64,000 nt of DNA from Alviniconcha marisindica. Lineage: Eukaryota > Mollusca > Gastropoda > Provannidae. A program made the position numbers and the translations under genes. The notes below the pieces were generated by a model. That model did no database searches. It was not told the origin of the DNA and worked only from the letters and a program-made list of their open reading frames with translations. Shown here in pieces: positions 20,001 to 28,300 of this stretch. Position 1 is the stretch's first letter. Each line of letters starts with the position of its first letter. The stretch covers positions 596,001 through 660,000 of the forward strand of contig JABMCL010003271.1 in NCBI GenBank assembly GCA_018857735.1. Reading direction: 5' to 3'.

Positions 20001-22273
20001 CACACATTCGCATGCACACACACATTCACACACTGTCAGGTTAGTATTATTAGCATTAATAAAAAATAAAGACCACATTCATCCTCCCATTTTATTGCTG
20101 ATACTGCTTTAAGAGTAAGCGCATGATGGTGAAGCCAACTGAACAGAACGGAAATTGCTTTGGCAGTTTAAAACAAAACAAAACATTTCTATCGTATAAA
20201 CAGTCTCTGATTCACTAGCACTGAAGAACAATACCATTTCCCCGTTCAGCACCAGAATGTTTTTATCTTATGGTTTTGGCCACTTTCTCATGTTTCTGCA
20301 GTTTGATGGTCATCTGCAGACAAGAGGCATACCTTTATGGTAAATTCCTCCCCCAGACGTCTGGCAGAGGGGAATGAATTGGAATAACCATAGGTTTAGC
20401 TCCTCCATGCCTCTGGAGCTTCAGGCAGGATTTGAACCTGCAGCCCCTTGATACAGAGGCAAGCTCTGAAACTCCTGGGCCGCTGTTTGTATGAGAGAGC
20501 ATGTTCTAGGTATCTTGTCGTTTGCATATCAGGGTAGCAGTACCAACCGTGGTGCAAGGACAAGAGAGGTGTGGTAATGGAGCTGCAGGTTTGTTCAGGT
20601 TTCTGTTGTGCCTGCCAAACTTCTGCGTATTTCAGGTCCTATAGTCTTACCTGCCATACTTTTGTGTGTTTTGGGTTACTGTTGTCTTACCTGACATATG
20701 TGTTTCAGGTTGCAGTTGTCTTAAGTGTCATGTTTTTGTGTGTTTCAGGTTCCTATTGCCTTACCTATCATACTTTGCCTTGTCAGCCTGGGCATTGTTT
20801 GTTTGACGTTTTATCAAAAAATCAGCGAGTCCTTGACAGCACTGATGATACTGGGAATTGGAACAGTTCTCTATATACTGGGCAACCGCTGGACGAGCAA
20901 ACCGAAATCTTTACAGTCCAAAATCAGTAAGTACAGTCCTGTTGAGCACCAGCGCCCTATTGTATTTATTTTCTAAATCGTGATGACATTGACAGTATTG
21001 GCATGTGTGGAGCACAAATAAGACTGGCCTAAACACATTTAAAGCTGTAGACACATTTTTTGATGTTTGAGCATTTTTCTCTCTCTCACTTTTAGTGACA
21101 TTCTAGCTTCTTGTAAACTTTTCGACAAAGGATGTTGAAATCAAACCATGCACGTGACTTCACTGCAGTTCAACTGAACTTTGACTTTTGGTAGTTGACA
21201 ATTTTGTCATGTGGTGCCCGATCAGTTTTCAAGTTTATGTCACACACATTACATTGTTTGTAAACTAGTGGAATTTCCCAGTCTAAAAATAAAAACAGGA
21301 AGACAACTATTTTAAAGCTTTTTGACAACTTGTGCATGTGGAAGGAGGACCAGACTTGCATACTGTTCAGCAAATCAGGCTTAAGTGTTATCTGCCTTTG
21401 ACTTTAGTTGCTCTTCATGCATATCGGCCCAGAGCTAGATAAATACACAGTGGATGAATACCTGAATCAGATGAGTACACAGTGGGTATATGAATGAACC
21501 AATGAATACACAATGGGTAGATGTCTGAAACAGATAAATAAACAATGGGTAGATATCTAAACTGCGTAAATACCTATGGGTGATTCCTGAACGAGGTAAA
21601 TATACAGTGGGTAGAAGCCTTAACTAAGTAAACAGTGGGTGGATGCCTGAACTAGATAGATGAACAGTGGCTGGATGCCTGAACTAGGTTGATAAACAGT
21701 GAGTGGATGCCCAAACTAGATAGATAAACAGTGGGTGGATGCCTGAACTAGATAAACAGTGGCTGGATGCCTGAAATAGATAGACAAGAAGTGGCTGGAT
21801 GCCTGAACTAGATAATAATAATTATAATGTACATTTATCATGCTTTCATCAATGCCCAGAGCGCTCAAAAAGTGGGTGGATGCCTGAACTAGATAAACAG
21901 TGAGTGGGTGCCCGAAAATGCAGAGTGAGTAGATGCCTGAACCAGGTCAACAGTGGGTAGATGCCACAGTGGCCTTACCTAGATAAATACACAGTAGATG
22001 CCTGAATCCGATAAATACACAGATGGTAGATGCCTGATTCCAATAAATACACAAATGGTAGATGCCAGAACCAAAACAGGGTTGCATTTGCTCTTGTTAT
22101 CCTGTAATGTGTGTGCAGTTTTGTTGCTCATATATTTATTTCCTTTGTGTGTGCATTTGCACGTAATTATGTGTATGTTTCATTGTCTGTTTGCAGATGC
22201 CATCAACCTCTTTCTTCAGAAACTGTTTCTGGTTGTACCACAAGACAATCCTGACGAGTTAGATTGGGACTAG
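4228..22273 (+). CDS. SLC7-family heteromeric amino-acid transporter light subunit (xCT / b(0,+)AT-like), 10 coding exons
   Basis: The joined coding exons are 4228-4681, 7237-7362, 13345-13444, 13909-13953, 15063-15186, 15663-15766, 16742-16838, 19612-19761, 20749-20926 and 22197-22273. They total 1455 bases, or 484 residues plus stop, close to the 487-501 residues of b(0,+)AT and xCT. Every junction is GT-AG and phase-compatible. The protein is strongly hydrophobic with about 12 helices. It has the GSGIF motif of TM1 (37-41), YAELG (75-79), Cys136 in the TM3-TM4 loop where family members bond to the SLC3 heavy chain, YSGW of TM6 (224-227), TEEL soon after, RLFF near TM8-TM9, and a C-terminal VVPQD resembling the VVPEED of xCT. 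Members exchange amino acids across the plasma membrane. The substrate cannot be fixed from sequence: cystine/glutamate or cystine/basic amino acids are plausible. The start ATG lies in ACCATGG and follows an in-frame stop at 4153. Confidence 0.93.
4682..7236 (+). other. Gene 1 intron 1
   Basis: No exon of the transporter is visible here. The intron holds a 163-codon open frame (5390-5881), a long (TA)n tract (5888-5951) and a TG-rich stretch (about 7050-7165) just before the acceptor TTGCAG. Confidence 0.85.
5888..5951. repeat. (TA)32 microsatellite
   Basis: An uninterrupted TA tract of about 64 bases directly follows the stop codon of the 163-codon intronic frame. Confidence 0.95.
7237..7362 (+). 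CDS. Gene 1 coding exon 2 (residues 152-193)
   Basis: Encodes TM4-TM5, from a split cysteine codon through LLVMINCRNVKWVTRLQV to GFVYLGQ. The acceptor is GTTGCAG and the donor is AG followed by GTAAAG. It enters and leaves in phase 1. Confidence 0.93.
7902..8027. repeat. Tandem duplication, 64-bp period, two copies
   Basis: TTATAGATCTGTGGAAGAAC and the following roughly 45 bases occur twice in a row with a few substitutions. The duplication appears recent and has no recognisable function. Confidence 0.9.
8570..8880 (+). mobile_element. Possible degraded tRNA-derived SINE
   Basis: An A-box-like GGTCAGTGGGTAAGTC near 8590 is followed by a weak B-box-like stretch near 8824, and the segment ends in a TACTTACTGACTGACTTACT tail. 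Tails of this kind recur elsewhere in the window. The assignment rests on these short matches only. Confidence 0.3.
9000..9200 (+). mobile_element. Possible tRNA-derived SINE with B box
   Basis: GGTTGAATCCC at 9055-9065 is a good RNA polymerase III B box, preceded by GTGGTCAGAAGCTAGTGG, which could be a diverged A box. No tRNA cloverleaf can be drawn with confidence. The 3' boundary is unclear and the minisatellite follows. Confidence 0.3.
9296..10410. repeat. Degenerate minisatellite in intron 2, unit about 40-50 bp
   Basis: More than twenty imperfect copies of a unit like CATGTCATGTCCTTTGTGCT plus GAAGGAAAGCCCTCTGAGTT run head to tail. The 5' copies are more diverged (about 38-bp spacing with TTAGTGAGGAAAGCC) and the 3' copies are more uniform and longer, a gradient expected if the 3' end expanded most recently. 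Short open frames through it are repeat artefacts. Confidence 0.85.
11011..11039. repeat. (TG)n then (GA)n microsatellite
   Basis: A TG tract passes into a GA-rich tract to about 11062. Confidence 0.9.
11515..11581. repeat. Perfect inverted repeat, 31-bp arms, 5-bp loop
   Basis: The left arm at 11515-11545 ends in GCTAAAGTTACC. The right arm at 11551-11581 begins GGTAACTTTAGC and is the exact reverse complement over all 31 bases. The spacer is ATATA. Transcribed, it would form a stable hairpin. It may be a very small MITE or a solo-palindrome insertion. No flanking duplication is obvious. Confidence 0.95.
13345..13444 (+). CDS. Gene 1 coding exon 3 (residues 194-226)
   Basis: Encodes the extracellular stretch NVESFENAFEDSDFSAG and most of TM6 ending in YSG. 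The acceptor is GTGCAG and the donor GTATGT at 13445. It enters in phase 1 and leaves in phase 2, splitting the conserved tryptophan codon TG/G. Confidence 0.92.
13909..13953 (+). CDS. Gene 1 coding exon 4 (residues 227-241), 45 bp
   Basis: A short exon reading W-SYLNFLTEELVEPH, the conserved stretch after TM6. The acceptor is GCTTGCAG and the donor is CAA followed by GTGAGT. Both sides are phase 2. Confidence 0.92.
13999..14353 (+). mobile_element. Non-autonomous DNA-transposon-like element, copy 1 (355 bp)
   Basis: The element starts CAGGGTTCGCAC and ends GTATGAACCCTG, imperfect terminal inverted repeats. ATGACA overlaps or flanks both ends and could be a target duplication. A diverged copy in the same orientation lies at 23789-24180, sharing motifs such as AACTATCAGCTTATC and GTGTCGGCCAT. 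No transposase is encoded. Confidence 0.7.
14579..14913. repeat. Direct duplication of about 150 bp, two copies
   Basis: The segments at 14579-14730 and 14758-14913 share TTAGC-TGATTT, AACCAGTA, TTCCAGTATTTTA, GGTTAAAATC, GCAGCACTC and TTTTTCAGTTCTCAAAA in the same order. A related stretch occurs near 39824-39930, so the unit also exists as a dispersed repeat. It lies in intron 4 just before exon 5. Confidence 0.75.
15063..15186 (+). CDS. Gene 1 coding exon 5 (residues 242-283)
   Basis: Reads K-NLPRAIMISMCTVICVYL through ANIAYLGVLSAPQ to STAVAV, covering TM7 and the following loop. The acceptor is CATCAG and the donor GTGAGT at 15187. It ends in phase 0. Confidence 0.93.
15231..15281 (+). 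mobile_element. SINE 3'-end remnant (GATATAACCG family)
   Basis: The motif ATGATATAACCGTAATGGTTG followed by GACTGGGAATGAACCACCAAA matches the 3' segment of similar remnants at 24212, 43072, 53772 and 63625 in this window. It starts about 45 bases after exon 5. Confidence 0.5.
15663..15766 (+). CDS. Gene 1 coding exon 6 (residues 284-317)
   Basis: Reads TFAERTMGVMQWLMPILIAI then SVLGTINGTILSMSR, the TM8 region. The acceptor is ACTTGCAG and the donor is AG followed by GTAAGG. It leaves in phase 2. Two decayed tandem copies of its 3' half follow at once in the intron. Confidence 0.93.
15787..15956 (+). pseudogene. Two tandem decayed copies of the 3' half of exon 6 with its donor region
   Basis: Segments 15787-15858 and 15876-15956 each repeat the exon 6 stretch TATCCTGAT...GGGAACA(A/G)TCAAC...ACCAT(T/G)CTA and continue into the intronic GCTGT(T/C)(C/T)TGACT. 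In both copies the donor GTAAGG is altered (GGGTACAG and CATAGTACGG), so neither should be spliced like the original. This is a partial exon duplication inside intron 6. Confidence 0.85.
16096..16675. repeat. Minisatellite, 39-bp unit, about 15 copies, intron 6
   Basis: The unit runs GAGATTTCAGTGACCGGTGA then CTTCCTTGGCCACCGTCCA. The period is exactly 39 bases, a multiple of three, so both strands stay open for about 250 codons, repeating PEISVTGDFLGHR on one strand. The middle copies are nearly identical. The array stops about 65 bases before exon 7. Confidence 0.95.
16742..16838 (+). CDS. Gene 1 coding exon 7 (residues 318-350)
   Basis: Reads R-LFFIGAQNNHMPLFMSMVQF then KYMTPATSLVVI. It corresponds to RLFYVASREGHLP in xCT and the start of TM9. 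The acceptor is TGTTGCAG and the donor GTAAGT at 16839. It ends in phase 0. Confidence 0.93.
17058..17213. repeat. Tandem duplication, 78-bp period, two copies
   Basis: The unit starting CATTAGCAGCAGACAAGAGT is repeated once with about three substitutions, in intron 7. It appears to be a recent duplication. Confidence 0.92.
17351..17435. repeat. C-rich low-complexity tract
   Basis: Poly-C runs are broken by short T, A and CACC segments. Read-through frames are artefacts. Confidence 0.85.
17591..18146. mobile_element. MITE-like element with imperfect terminal inverted repeats, about 555 bp
   Basis: The left end reads GTTCTTAATTGGGCGAACTT with TTCGCGAAC following. The right end, reverse-complemented, reads ATTCTTAACTGGGCGAATGT with TTCGCCAAAC following. 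The inverted similarity extends imperfectly for about 60 bases. No transposase frame is present. The exact ends and target duplication are uncertain. Confidence 0.6.
18290..19595. repeat. Minisatellite, about 43-bp unit, about 30 copies, intron 7
   Basis: The unit is close to GTTCACCTCCCAGAATGAC then TTTGTTGCTGCTGCCCCTGAT, with variants near 33-37 bp. It runs directly into the 3' splice site of exon 8. The acceptor region CCCTGATAGCATGTTCACCT then GTTGCAG/CTGTCC looks like a diverged unit, and early copies near 18303 and 18374 still carry GTTGCAGCTG. Confidence 0.92.
19612..19761 (+). CDS. Gene 1 coding exon 8 (residues 351-400)
   Basis: Reads LSLVLCYQASGDIWYLIEME through GFGFASVLTMVFAGQ to VYLRYKEPNLHRPIK, covering TM9-TM10 and the conserved LRYK...RPIK loop. 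The acceptor is CTGTTGCAG and the donor is AAA followed by GTAAGG. It is exactly 50 codons, phase 0 on both sides. Confidence 0.95.
20265..20490 (-). mobile_element. tRNA-derived SINE, minus strand
   Basis: On the minus strand GGCCCAGGAGTTTCAGAGC resembles an A box and GGTTCAAATCC (20428-20438 on the plus strand) is a perfect B box, about 30 bases apart, in tRNA-like order. Downstream sequence runs to about 20265. It sits in intron 8. The exact ends and tail are not clear. Confidence 0.55.
20625..20748 (+). repeat. Tandem partial copies of the exon 9 acceptor region
   Basis: Three imperfect upstream copies of the segment that forms the start of exon 9 are seen. Each runs (T)GTGT(A/T)TTTCAG or a relic, then GTTCCTATTG-CTTACCT-CATAC in altered form. 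Two of them keep a CAG and could act as cryptic acceptors. The real exon start at 20749 is the last and least altered copy. Confidence 0.75.
20749..20926 (+). CDS. Gene 1 coding exon 9 (residues 401-459)
   Basis: Reads VPIALPIILCLVSLGIVCLT through LGIGTVLYILGNRWTSKPKS to KI, covering TM11 and TM12. The acceptor is TGTTTCAG and the donor is ATCA followed by GTAAGT. It leaves in phase 1. Upstream near-copies of the acceptor make the start choice depend on phase and on homology to VPxxxPV in the family. Confidence 0.92.
21440..22075. repeat. Degenerate minisatellite in intron 9
   Basis: Around 16 loose copies of a unit such as GATGCCTGAACTAGATAAAC followed by AGTGGGTG are seen, with spacing of about 35-40 bases. 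It is interrupted near 21815-21870 by a short insert containing ATAATAATTATAATGTACAT and CAGAGCGCTC, which looks like a LINE/SINE tail in minus orientation. Confidence 0.8.
22197..22273 (+). CDS. Gene 1 coding exon 10 with stop (residues 460-484)
   Basis: Reads N-AINLFLQKLFLVVPQDNPDE then LDWD and TAG at 22271-22273. The VVPQD stretch matches the VVPEED-type C-terminus of xCT and b(0,+)AT light chains. The acceptor is GTTTGCAG. Confidence 0.94.
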
Positions 22274-22860
22274 ATGGAACAGCTCCTTAGGTTGGACTCG
22301 CTTTCTAGCAGGCTGTCTAGGAAACAAGCATCTGTCAACAAGTCACTTGATGAGGAGGGGGGAGGGGGTTGAAGTGTCCTCAGGGGATCCACAAGAACTA
22401 CTCTGCGTGTGTGTGTGTGTGTGTGAGTCTTAATATATATGTATTGTTGCGTGTGTGTGTGAGTCATAATATATGTATCGTTATGTGTGCCTGTGTGAGT
22501 CTTAATATGTGTATTGTTGTGCTTGAACTGGTTTTAAATTGATAGATTCACAGGCACACATACACTCACTTTGTAATTGCCTTAGTAAAAGTTTGTTGAA
22601 CACAAGGTAAATGAATGGCTATGGCTATTATTCAAGAGTTGTTTGTGTGTGTGTGTGTGTGTGTGTGCGTGTGTGCCTATGTGAGTCTTAATATGTGTAT
22701 TGTTGTGCTTGAACTGGTGTTAAATTTATAGATTCACATGCACACACACACTCACTTTGTAATTGCCTAAAAGTTTGATGAACACAAAGTGAATGAATGG
22801 CCTTGGCTATTATTAGTATTAAACAGAAGTTGTTATGAAGTCTAGAACTTGTTCCAGGTG
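22274..22860 (+). other. Probable 3' UTR of gene 1 with an internal duplication
   Basis: After the stop lie TG-rich tracts and two direct copies of a roughly 150-bp segment (22488-22637 and 22673-22830) that share TGAGTCTTAATATGTGTATT, GTGCTTGAACTGGT and CACTTTGTAATTGCCT. The only polyadenylation-like signal noticed nearby is a variant ATTAAA at 22818-22823. The transcript end is not established. Confidence 0.5.
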
Positions 22861-23788
22861 ATGTTCCCGGTGTTAGGAATATGTGTGTGTTGTCTTAATG
22901 TTGTATGTGGGTTTTCTTCGACTGATTGGTCCCCCAAAGGGAGACGAAAGATATCTGATGTCCCCTCCCTGTCTGGAATCTCAGGACTGTTGTTTGGTTT
23001 CCCTTTCCTGTCTTCTCTCTTGTAATCCTCTTGCTCTTTCTGCCTTGTCATTTTTTCTGCTAAGGGTCCATTCCCCTGCCTTTTTTTCCAGAAAACTCTC
23101 AAACATTTTTCATTAAGCCTTTTTGGTATGGCTCTTGTTGAGGGGATGGTAGGTGGCATGTGCTGCTTGCTGCCATATGGCACAGGTATTTTCCATTATG
23201 TGATCTACAGGATGTTAAAATCCAAGTACTAACTGATTGATTGGTTCCCCACCCCTGTCCTTTTTTTCTTCTTTTTTTCTTTTTCAAGAAAATTTTTTCG
23301 CCTAGATTTATTCAACTGCAACTAAGAAGTACTGTGGAGTTCTTGCTTGCGTGTTATTTCCTTGACTTACAAACAAAAGTTAGCAATTAGGTTGCACAAT
23401 CCTTGTGTTTTGTTTCCTTGATCTAGCTGTTTTTGATGTAATGAAAAATATTTTGACACAGACGAACAGGAACAAAGACAAACACCGTGGTTGAGATGTG
23501 TGTTTTACATGATGGAAATGACACAGATAATTCAACAGTTGCTGAAAGAGATAATTCATGTCCTGGCTGTGTGCTTGCGTTTTTAACATCTGTGTTACGA
23601 TTGTTGTATGGACTGTTTTTGGCCCTGTATGTCTTCAGTGAGCTGTGTTGAGTTTGGGTTTTCTTGTAATTAAGTGCCTGCTTGTCATTTTTCTGGATAT
23701 CAGACTTCTTAAGTTTACTGTTGTCAGTCAGTAATAAGACTCACATCTGTGCTTGGAGAGAGCCATTATTTTGGTTAAAGTCTTGAAA

Positions 23789-24180
23789 CGGTTCGCACAG
23801 TCTTTGAAAGTTTGGGGAAAATAGGATAAGCTTTTCAATGCCTTGGAAGTCTGTGAAAACTGAGTGAGGTCTGTGAAAGTTTGTGAATTTTGTGGTCTTC
23901 AGTGCTAGGGAAAAACTATCAGCTTATCAGTCAGAAACTGCATTTCTCAAGACCAAACAGTAGTTTAAACAAAAACAATTGGCATGCAAAATCAGAAAGA
24001 ACACACTTCCTATCAGTTTTGACTGATAAGAATGTGTCGGCCATCAGTTACAGTAAGGGTTGCATCCCTTTACTAGATGTGTAGAAGAGTTGCATACCAT
24101 CATGTTGCTTTTCCGCGCCATATCACAAAGATTTGTGAAAAGTTTGTGAATTTTGAAAGGATTTTTCTGTACAAACCCTG
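23789..24180 (+). mobile_element. Non-autonomous DNA-transposon-like element, copy 2
   Basis: A diverged copy of the element at 13999-14353, in the same orientation. It begins GGTTCGCACAG and ends GTACAAACCCTG. The two copies share several 15-20 base blocks such as AACTATCAGCTTATC, CAGAAACTGCATTTC and TTTTGAAAGGATTTTT. Confidence 0.7.
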
Positions 24181-24211
24181 TCAGAAAGAAGCAATATATG
24201 CTGACAAAATG

Positions 24212-24266
24212 TGTATCGCCTTGATATAACCGCACTGGTTGACTGGGCGTAAAACAACAATTTACT
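24212..24266 (+). mobile_element. SINE 3'-end remnant (GATATAACCG family)
   Basis: GCCTTGATATAACCGCACTG then GTTGACTGGGCGTAAAAC is seen, the same 3' segment as at 15231, 43072 and 53772. The tail follows immediately downstream of DNA-transposon copy 2. Confidence 0.6.
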
Positions 24267-24668
24267 ATTGCGTGGCTGACAGGGCATTGATAATCCAATT
24301 GCTAATTGTTGTCTCCTATTTAAGAGTTGGATACTTGTGTGCAATATAGATAGAAAAGAAAAAGAAAAAAAAAGAAAGAATCAGGTCTACAATATTTGCT
24401 TTCTGTGCACAAAGCTTTGTTGAAATGCTGACAGTGCTAGTAATAGTGACTGCATCCATGGCTAATTGTTGGCATTACTTTGAATGGTGACAGTTTCAGT
24501 TTACTTGATCTCATGATTTTATTTTGATGTTTGCTGTTTCATATTTCTGCGATGCTAAAAGTCTGCTCGGAAAAAGGTTTGATAACTCACTGTGTTGCTA
24601 CGATCAACCAACCTATCCAGGTTAAACTTCTGTGATGTTAAAAGTCCGCTTGAATGTAGAACATGATC

Positions 24669-24841
24669 ATAGTTCAGGAGCTGTGTGAGAGTCGAGGTGG
24701 CCATCCTGGGCTGTCTGTCCTAACGAGCCTTCTGGTTTCTGTGGACGTAAAGCTATATTGAACCATGCTTCGGCATTGGTCTCAGCTTATCCCTAATATG
24801 TCAACTGACATCTGAGGACATTAAGCAACACTACCTACCTT
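24669..24841 (+). mobile_element. SINE family A, copy 1
   Basis: About 172 bases starting ATAGTTCAGGAGCTGTGTGA and ending GGACATTAAGCAACACTACC with an ACCT tail. At least four other full or partial copies are in this window (45680, 45970 minus, 49087, 60215 minus). There is no coding capacity. Confidence 0.85.
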
Positions 24842-25026
24842 TCATATTTTAGAGGTGGGTGAGGGTTGTTAATACTGTAATTTCTATTTTTAACCTGATG
24901 AATATTGAGTTTTGGTAGTTTTTATTTTTTTATTTTTAAAGATCTTAAAAAAGTTTTCTAATGTTTGCAGGAGAGATTTTGCGTCCTTCAAGTCAAGTAC
25001 TGTTACAAGTTGACGTTGCTCTTTGT

Positions 25027-25190
25027 GAGAATAATAGAACATAGCATGACTTTGTAACTTGTACATTTTGCTTTGAATTTTCTAGAAGAGTACACTAGTG
25101 TGCTTTATAGAAATAGTAGAACATAGCATGACTTCGTAACTTGTTGTATAGCGCATTTTGCTTTGAATTTACTAGAAGAGTAGACCGTCG
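25027..25190. repeat. Tandem duplication, about 80-bp period
   Basis: AGAACATAGCATGACTT, GTAACTTGT, CATTTTGCTTTGAATTT and CTAGAAGAGTA occur twice in the same order. Confidence 0.88.
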
Positions 25191-27044
25191 TGTAGTAATG
25201 TATGCTATGCTTTTGGAATATACATGAAATTTACACTGTTTTGATGCATTAATGTTATACAAACGGTAACTAGTTGGTGTCTGGCTGGTCTGTGTGGTCA
25301 TGAACTGGACAGAAGCCGTGATGGCCTGTAGGGTCTGAGTGTCGCTCGCACAGTGTTGAACTTGCCACCCGTGGACAGTAATTTCTGTCAGTGTGTCCAC
25401 AGAGCAGGCTTTTGAGCACCTTGTGAACTGCGAAACAAGGTCTGTTTGGATGCTGTGCATTTCCTAGAAATTGTAGCTGTACATTTCCTAGAAATTGTAC
25501 AGGAAATGGGTGACAGCAAGGTGATGGGTGAGAGAATGTGCCCCCACCTCCCGTAGTGGGGCGAAAGAGAATGGACTTAGCTCCTTGAACCTGTTTAGAG
25601 TTACTTCTTTTCTTTTTTTAAATTTTAAAGTAAGGTAAGACCATTCACGCTTTTAACATCTGTATCCCTGCACCGGACATTTTATTAGGTGCCACAGATT
25701 TTTTTTCTTCATCCACACCTAATAACATGGATGGGAAACTCTTTTTTTTTATGTAAATGTTTTGTTTTGTTTTGAAGTAAGCATATATGATAAGACCCAT
25801 GTCTATTGCTACATTTGCTTCTGCTATTTTTGACAGCATTTGAATGAGTGCCCGTTTTTATGCACTTTTGTTTTGGGGACAAGTATGAGCAAGCAGGCAA
25901 AGGTTTGATGACTTACTTTCTGACTAGGAGAGCAATTTTTTACATACAGGAAGAGTTTTGAAATTTGTATAGTGTTATTGTAGAGTGCACTCCACTCCCA
26001 CCTTGTGTGGTAGATGGGCGCTCTAGGAATCCTCTTTATTATCTTTATTACTCACTTATGACAGAAATGACTGTGCAGTTGACAGGATGTAAAAATCCAA
26101 TTGCTAGCTAAGATCCAAACGCCTAAAAGAAAAAAAAACACTCTTATTTATTATGACAGACAACATGACGCAAATTTTCAGGAAAATCCCCTTCTTCAGC
26201 TATTGCTATTTAGTAATTGCTAGCTAGTTAAGTCTACCCAGTTGTTTATTTAAATATTGATAATTTGTTTTTAAATAAGGGTGGTTTTGGAAATAGTGAT
26301 GTTGGACTGCACAGCCAAAGCCTTTCAGGCTGAGAAGGCTGTGCAGTGTACACACCACTGGGCTGATGGATAGGGTTGAGGCCTCTTTTTTTCTGCATCT
26401 GTTTCCTGCAGTTTACAAAAATTGTGTTAACAGGCTCCTGTGAAAGACAGTATGTCTTGATGGACCATTTTCCACAAGGCCATTGGCTGTATTTGGTTAT
26501 GTCTCTGTTCATCTGCTGGACTTGAAAGAGTGCAGTGTGACCAAACGTTGAAGATGCTGCATTCGCATTGTGCCGGTGGCCAGTTTGTTTCACTCTCTTG
26601 CATAGTGTTGGATCATCTGTACCATCCAGCAAAAGTCATGACCATTCAAGATGTGTATGACCAAAATAATTAATGGTTCAGTACTTTGTCCTTGATGTCT
26701 TTTCTTTTCTTCTCATGGCAATGCTAGATTTGAAAGAAGACATCCTATTATGGATGCCTCCAGTATACATACAGTAGCATATTGGTTTCAGTTTAATTGC
26801 TAACATATTCCACACTTTTTGAGTGTGTATTTGTCCGGTGCCTGCTGTTACTTTACCCCTGTTATATTTTTGTAGCCAACAAGACTTAGAACAAAAGGAC
26901 AGGGTGATTGGTTGTCTTGGGGTAAATGTTTGCAAGCATGCCCAAATCTATGAGTTTTTAGACTTCTAAAGCTGGAAATGATATATATATATATATATAT
27001 ATACCAAATATCCGTGTTGGTCTGAATGATGGAGCAGTGGGGCT

Positions 27045-27375
27045 CTCATCTTGAAAGAGTTAATCTGTATATGTGGGTAAGTCTTGAAAGAGTTAATCTG
27101 TACACTTGAATAAGTCATGAAAGAGTTAATTTGTGCACCTGAGTTTAAGTCTTGAAAGAGTTCATCTGTACACTTGAATGCAAGTCTTGAAAGAGTTATT
27201 CTATCCACTTGAGAGTAAGTCTTGAAAGAATGTGTACTCTTGAGAGTATGTCCTGAAAGAGTTAATTTGGACAGGAATGAAAGTCTTGAAAGGGGTAATC
27301 TTTGCACTTGAGTGTAAGTTATAAAAGAGCTAATCTGTACTCTAGAGTACAAGTCTTGAAAGAGTTAATCTCCAT
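27045..27375. repeat. Degenerate minisatellite, about 35-bp unit, about ten copies
   Basis: The unit resembles AAGTCTTGAAAGAGTTAATC then TGTACACTTGAGT. Copies vary in length and carry substitutions. It is intergenic. Confidence 0.88.
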
Positions 27376-27682
27376 CCTTGAGAATTTTTTTGTTGCCTTG
27401 CATTTAGTTGCTGCTGACTGTCAGTAATGTGTATTATAGTAAAATGTTGATTCTGTAATGAGCTTTCGAATCTGGGGGATTTTCTCTGGATAATGACAAC
27501 GATTGACAAATTGTGCTGCGTATAAACTTGAACTCTGATGTAGTGAGGATTACCTGGGCTCAGCGTACTGTTTTAATGAGATTGGCCTGTAAATTAATAA
27601 CTCAAAAGAGAGAATTGTAACTCTTGATCATTGATTGTTTTCATGCCTTCTGGCCACCCATGGCACACGTCGTGACTTTCAG

Positions 27683-27790
27683 ACTTTGTTTGCATTTAAG
27701 TGTTGATAATGTCTGTTTTTACCCTGATGGTGCAACACTTTGTTTGCATTTAAGTGTTGATGATGTCTGTTTTTTCCCCTGATAGTGCAT
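27683..27790. repeat. Tandem duplication, about 54-bp period
   Basis: ACTTTGTTTGCATTTAAGTG then TTGAT-ATGTCTGTTTTT and CCTGAT-GTGCA appear twice in a row. Confidence 0.9.
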
Positions 27791-27942
27791 GAATTAACAT
27801 GTACTGTGCGTGACCCATTAATACCATTTTCAGTGACTTTATAGCCTTTCCTTGGGCGACTTTTACATGAGATGTTCGAAACTTTGCACAGTAACAACCT
27901 TTTATTGAGCTTTAACGTTCATATGTTTCCACTGACCATGAC

Positions 27943-28300
27943 CGGTTTTCAGCGCCACAGTGGCATTAAGAATGTGAGACTATACCATGCTGCTTCGGTA
28001 AGTGTTGATGTGATCAGGTGGAAACTTGGCAGCACTAGCAGGCAATATTATGTGCATCGCTGATGTTTGTGACTAGGGTTTATATTCCTTGCTTTGTTTA
28101 TTTCAGCACTACAGTGGCATTGCAGGTTGGGACTGGGAGAGGTTACCTCATGAGGGGTAATGGCCTAAATGAATACATTTTCCATATTTGATATTCTCGT
28201 GGGATCACTCGTGAACAAATTTGGTATTAATTGCAATATTATGTGCACTTGTAGATGTTGTTGACAAGGTTTGTGACTAGTGTTTCTGTTCCTTGCCTTG
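27943..28300. repeat. Imperfect larger duplication
   Basis: Two blocks share ACAGTGGCATT, GCAATATTATGTGCA, TGTTTGTGACTAG-GTTT and TTCCTTGC in order, with a spacing of about 150-190 bases. It is a diverged segmental repeat with no coding potential seen. Confidence 0.6.

Noticed and set aside
25095..26632. Minus-strand frames of 121 and 128 codons in the intergenic region
   Set aside because: The first crosses a tandem duplication. The second has no recognisable domain and no supported splice sites. Neither reads like a conserved protein.
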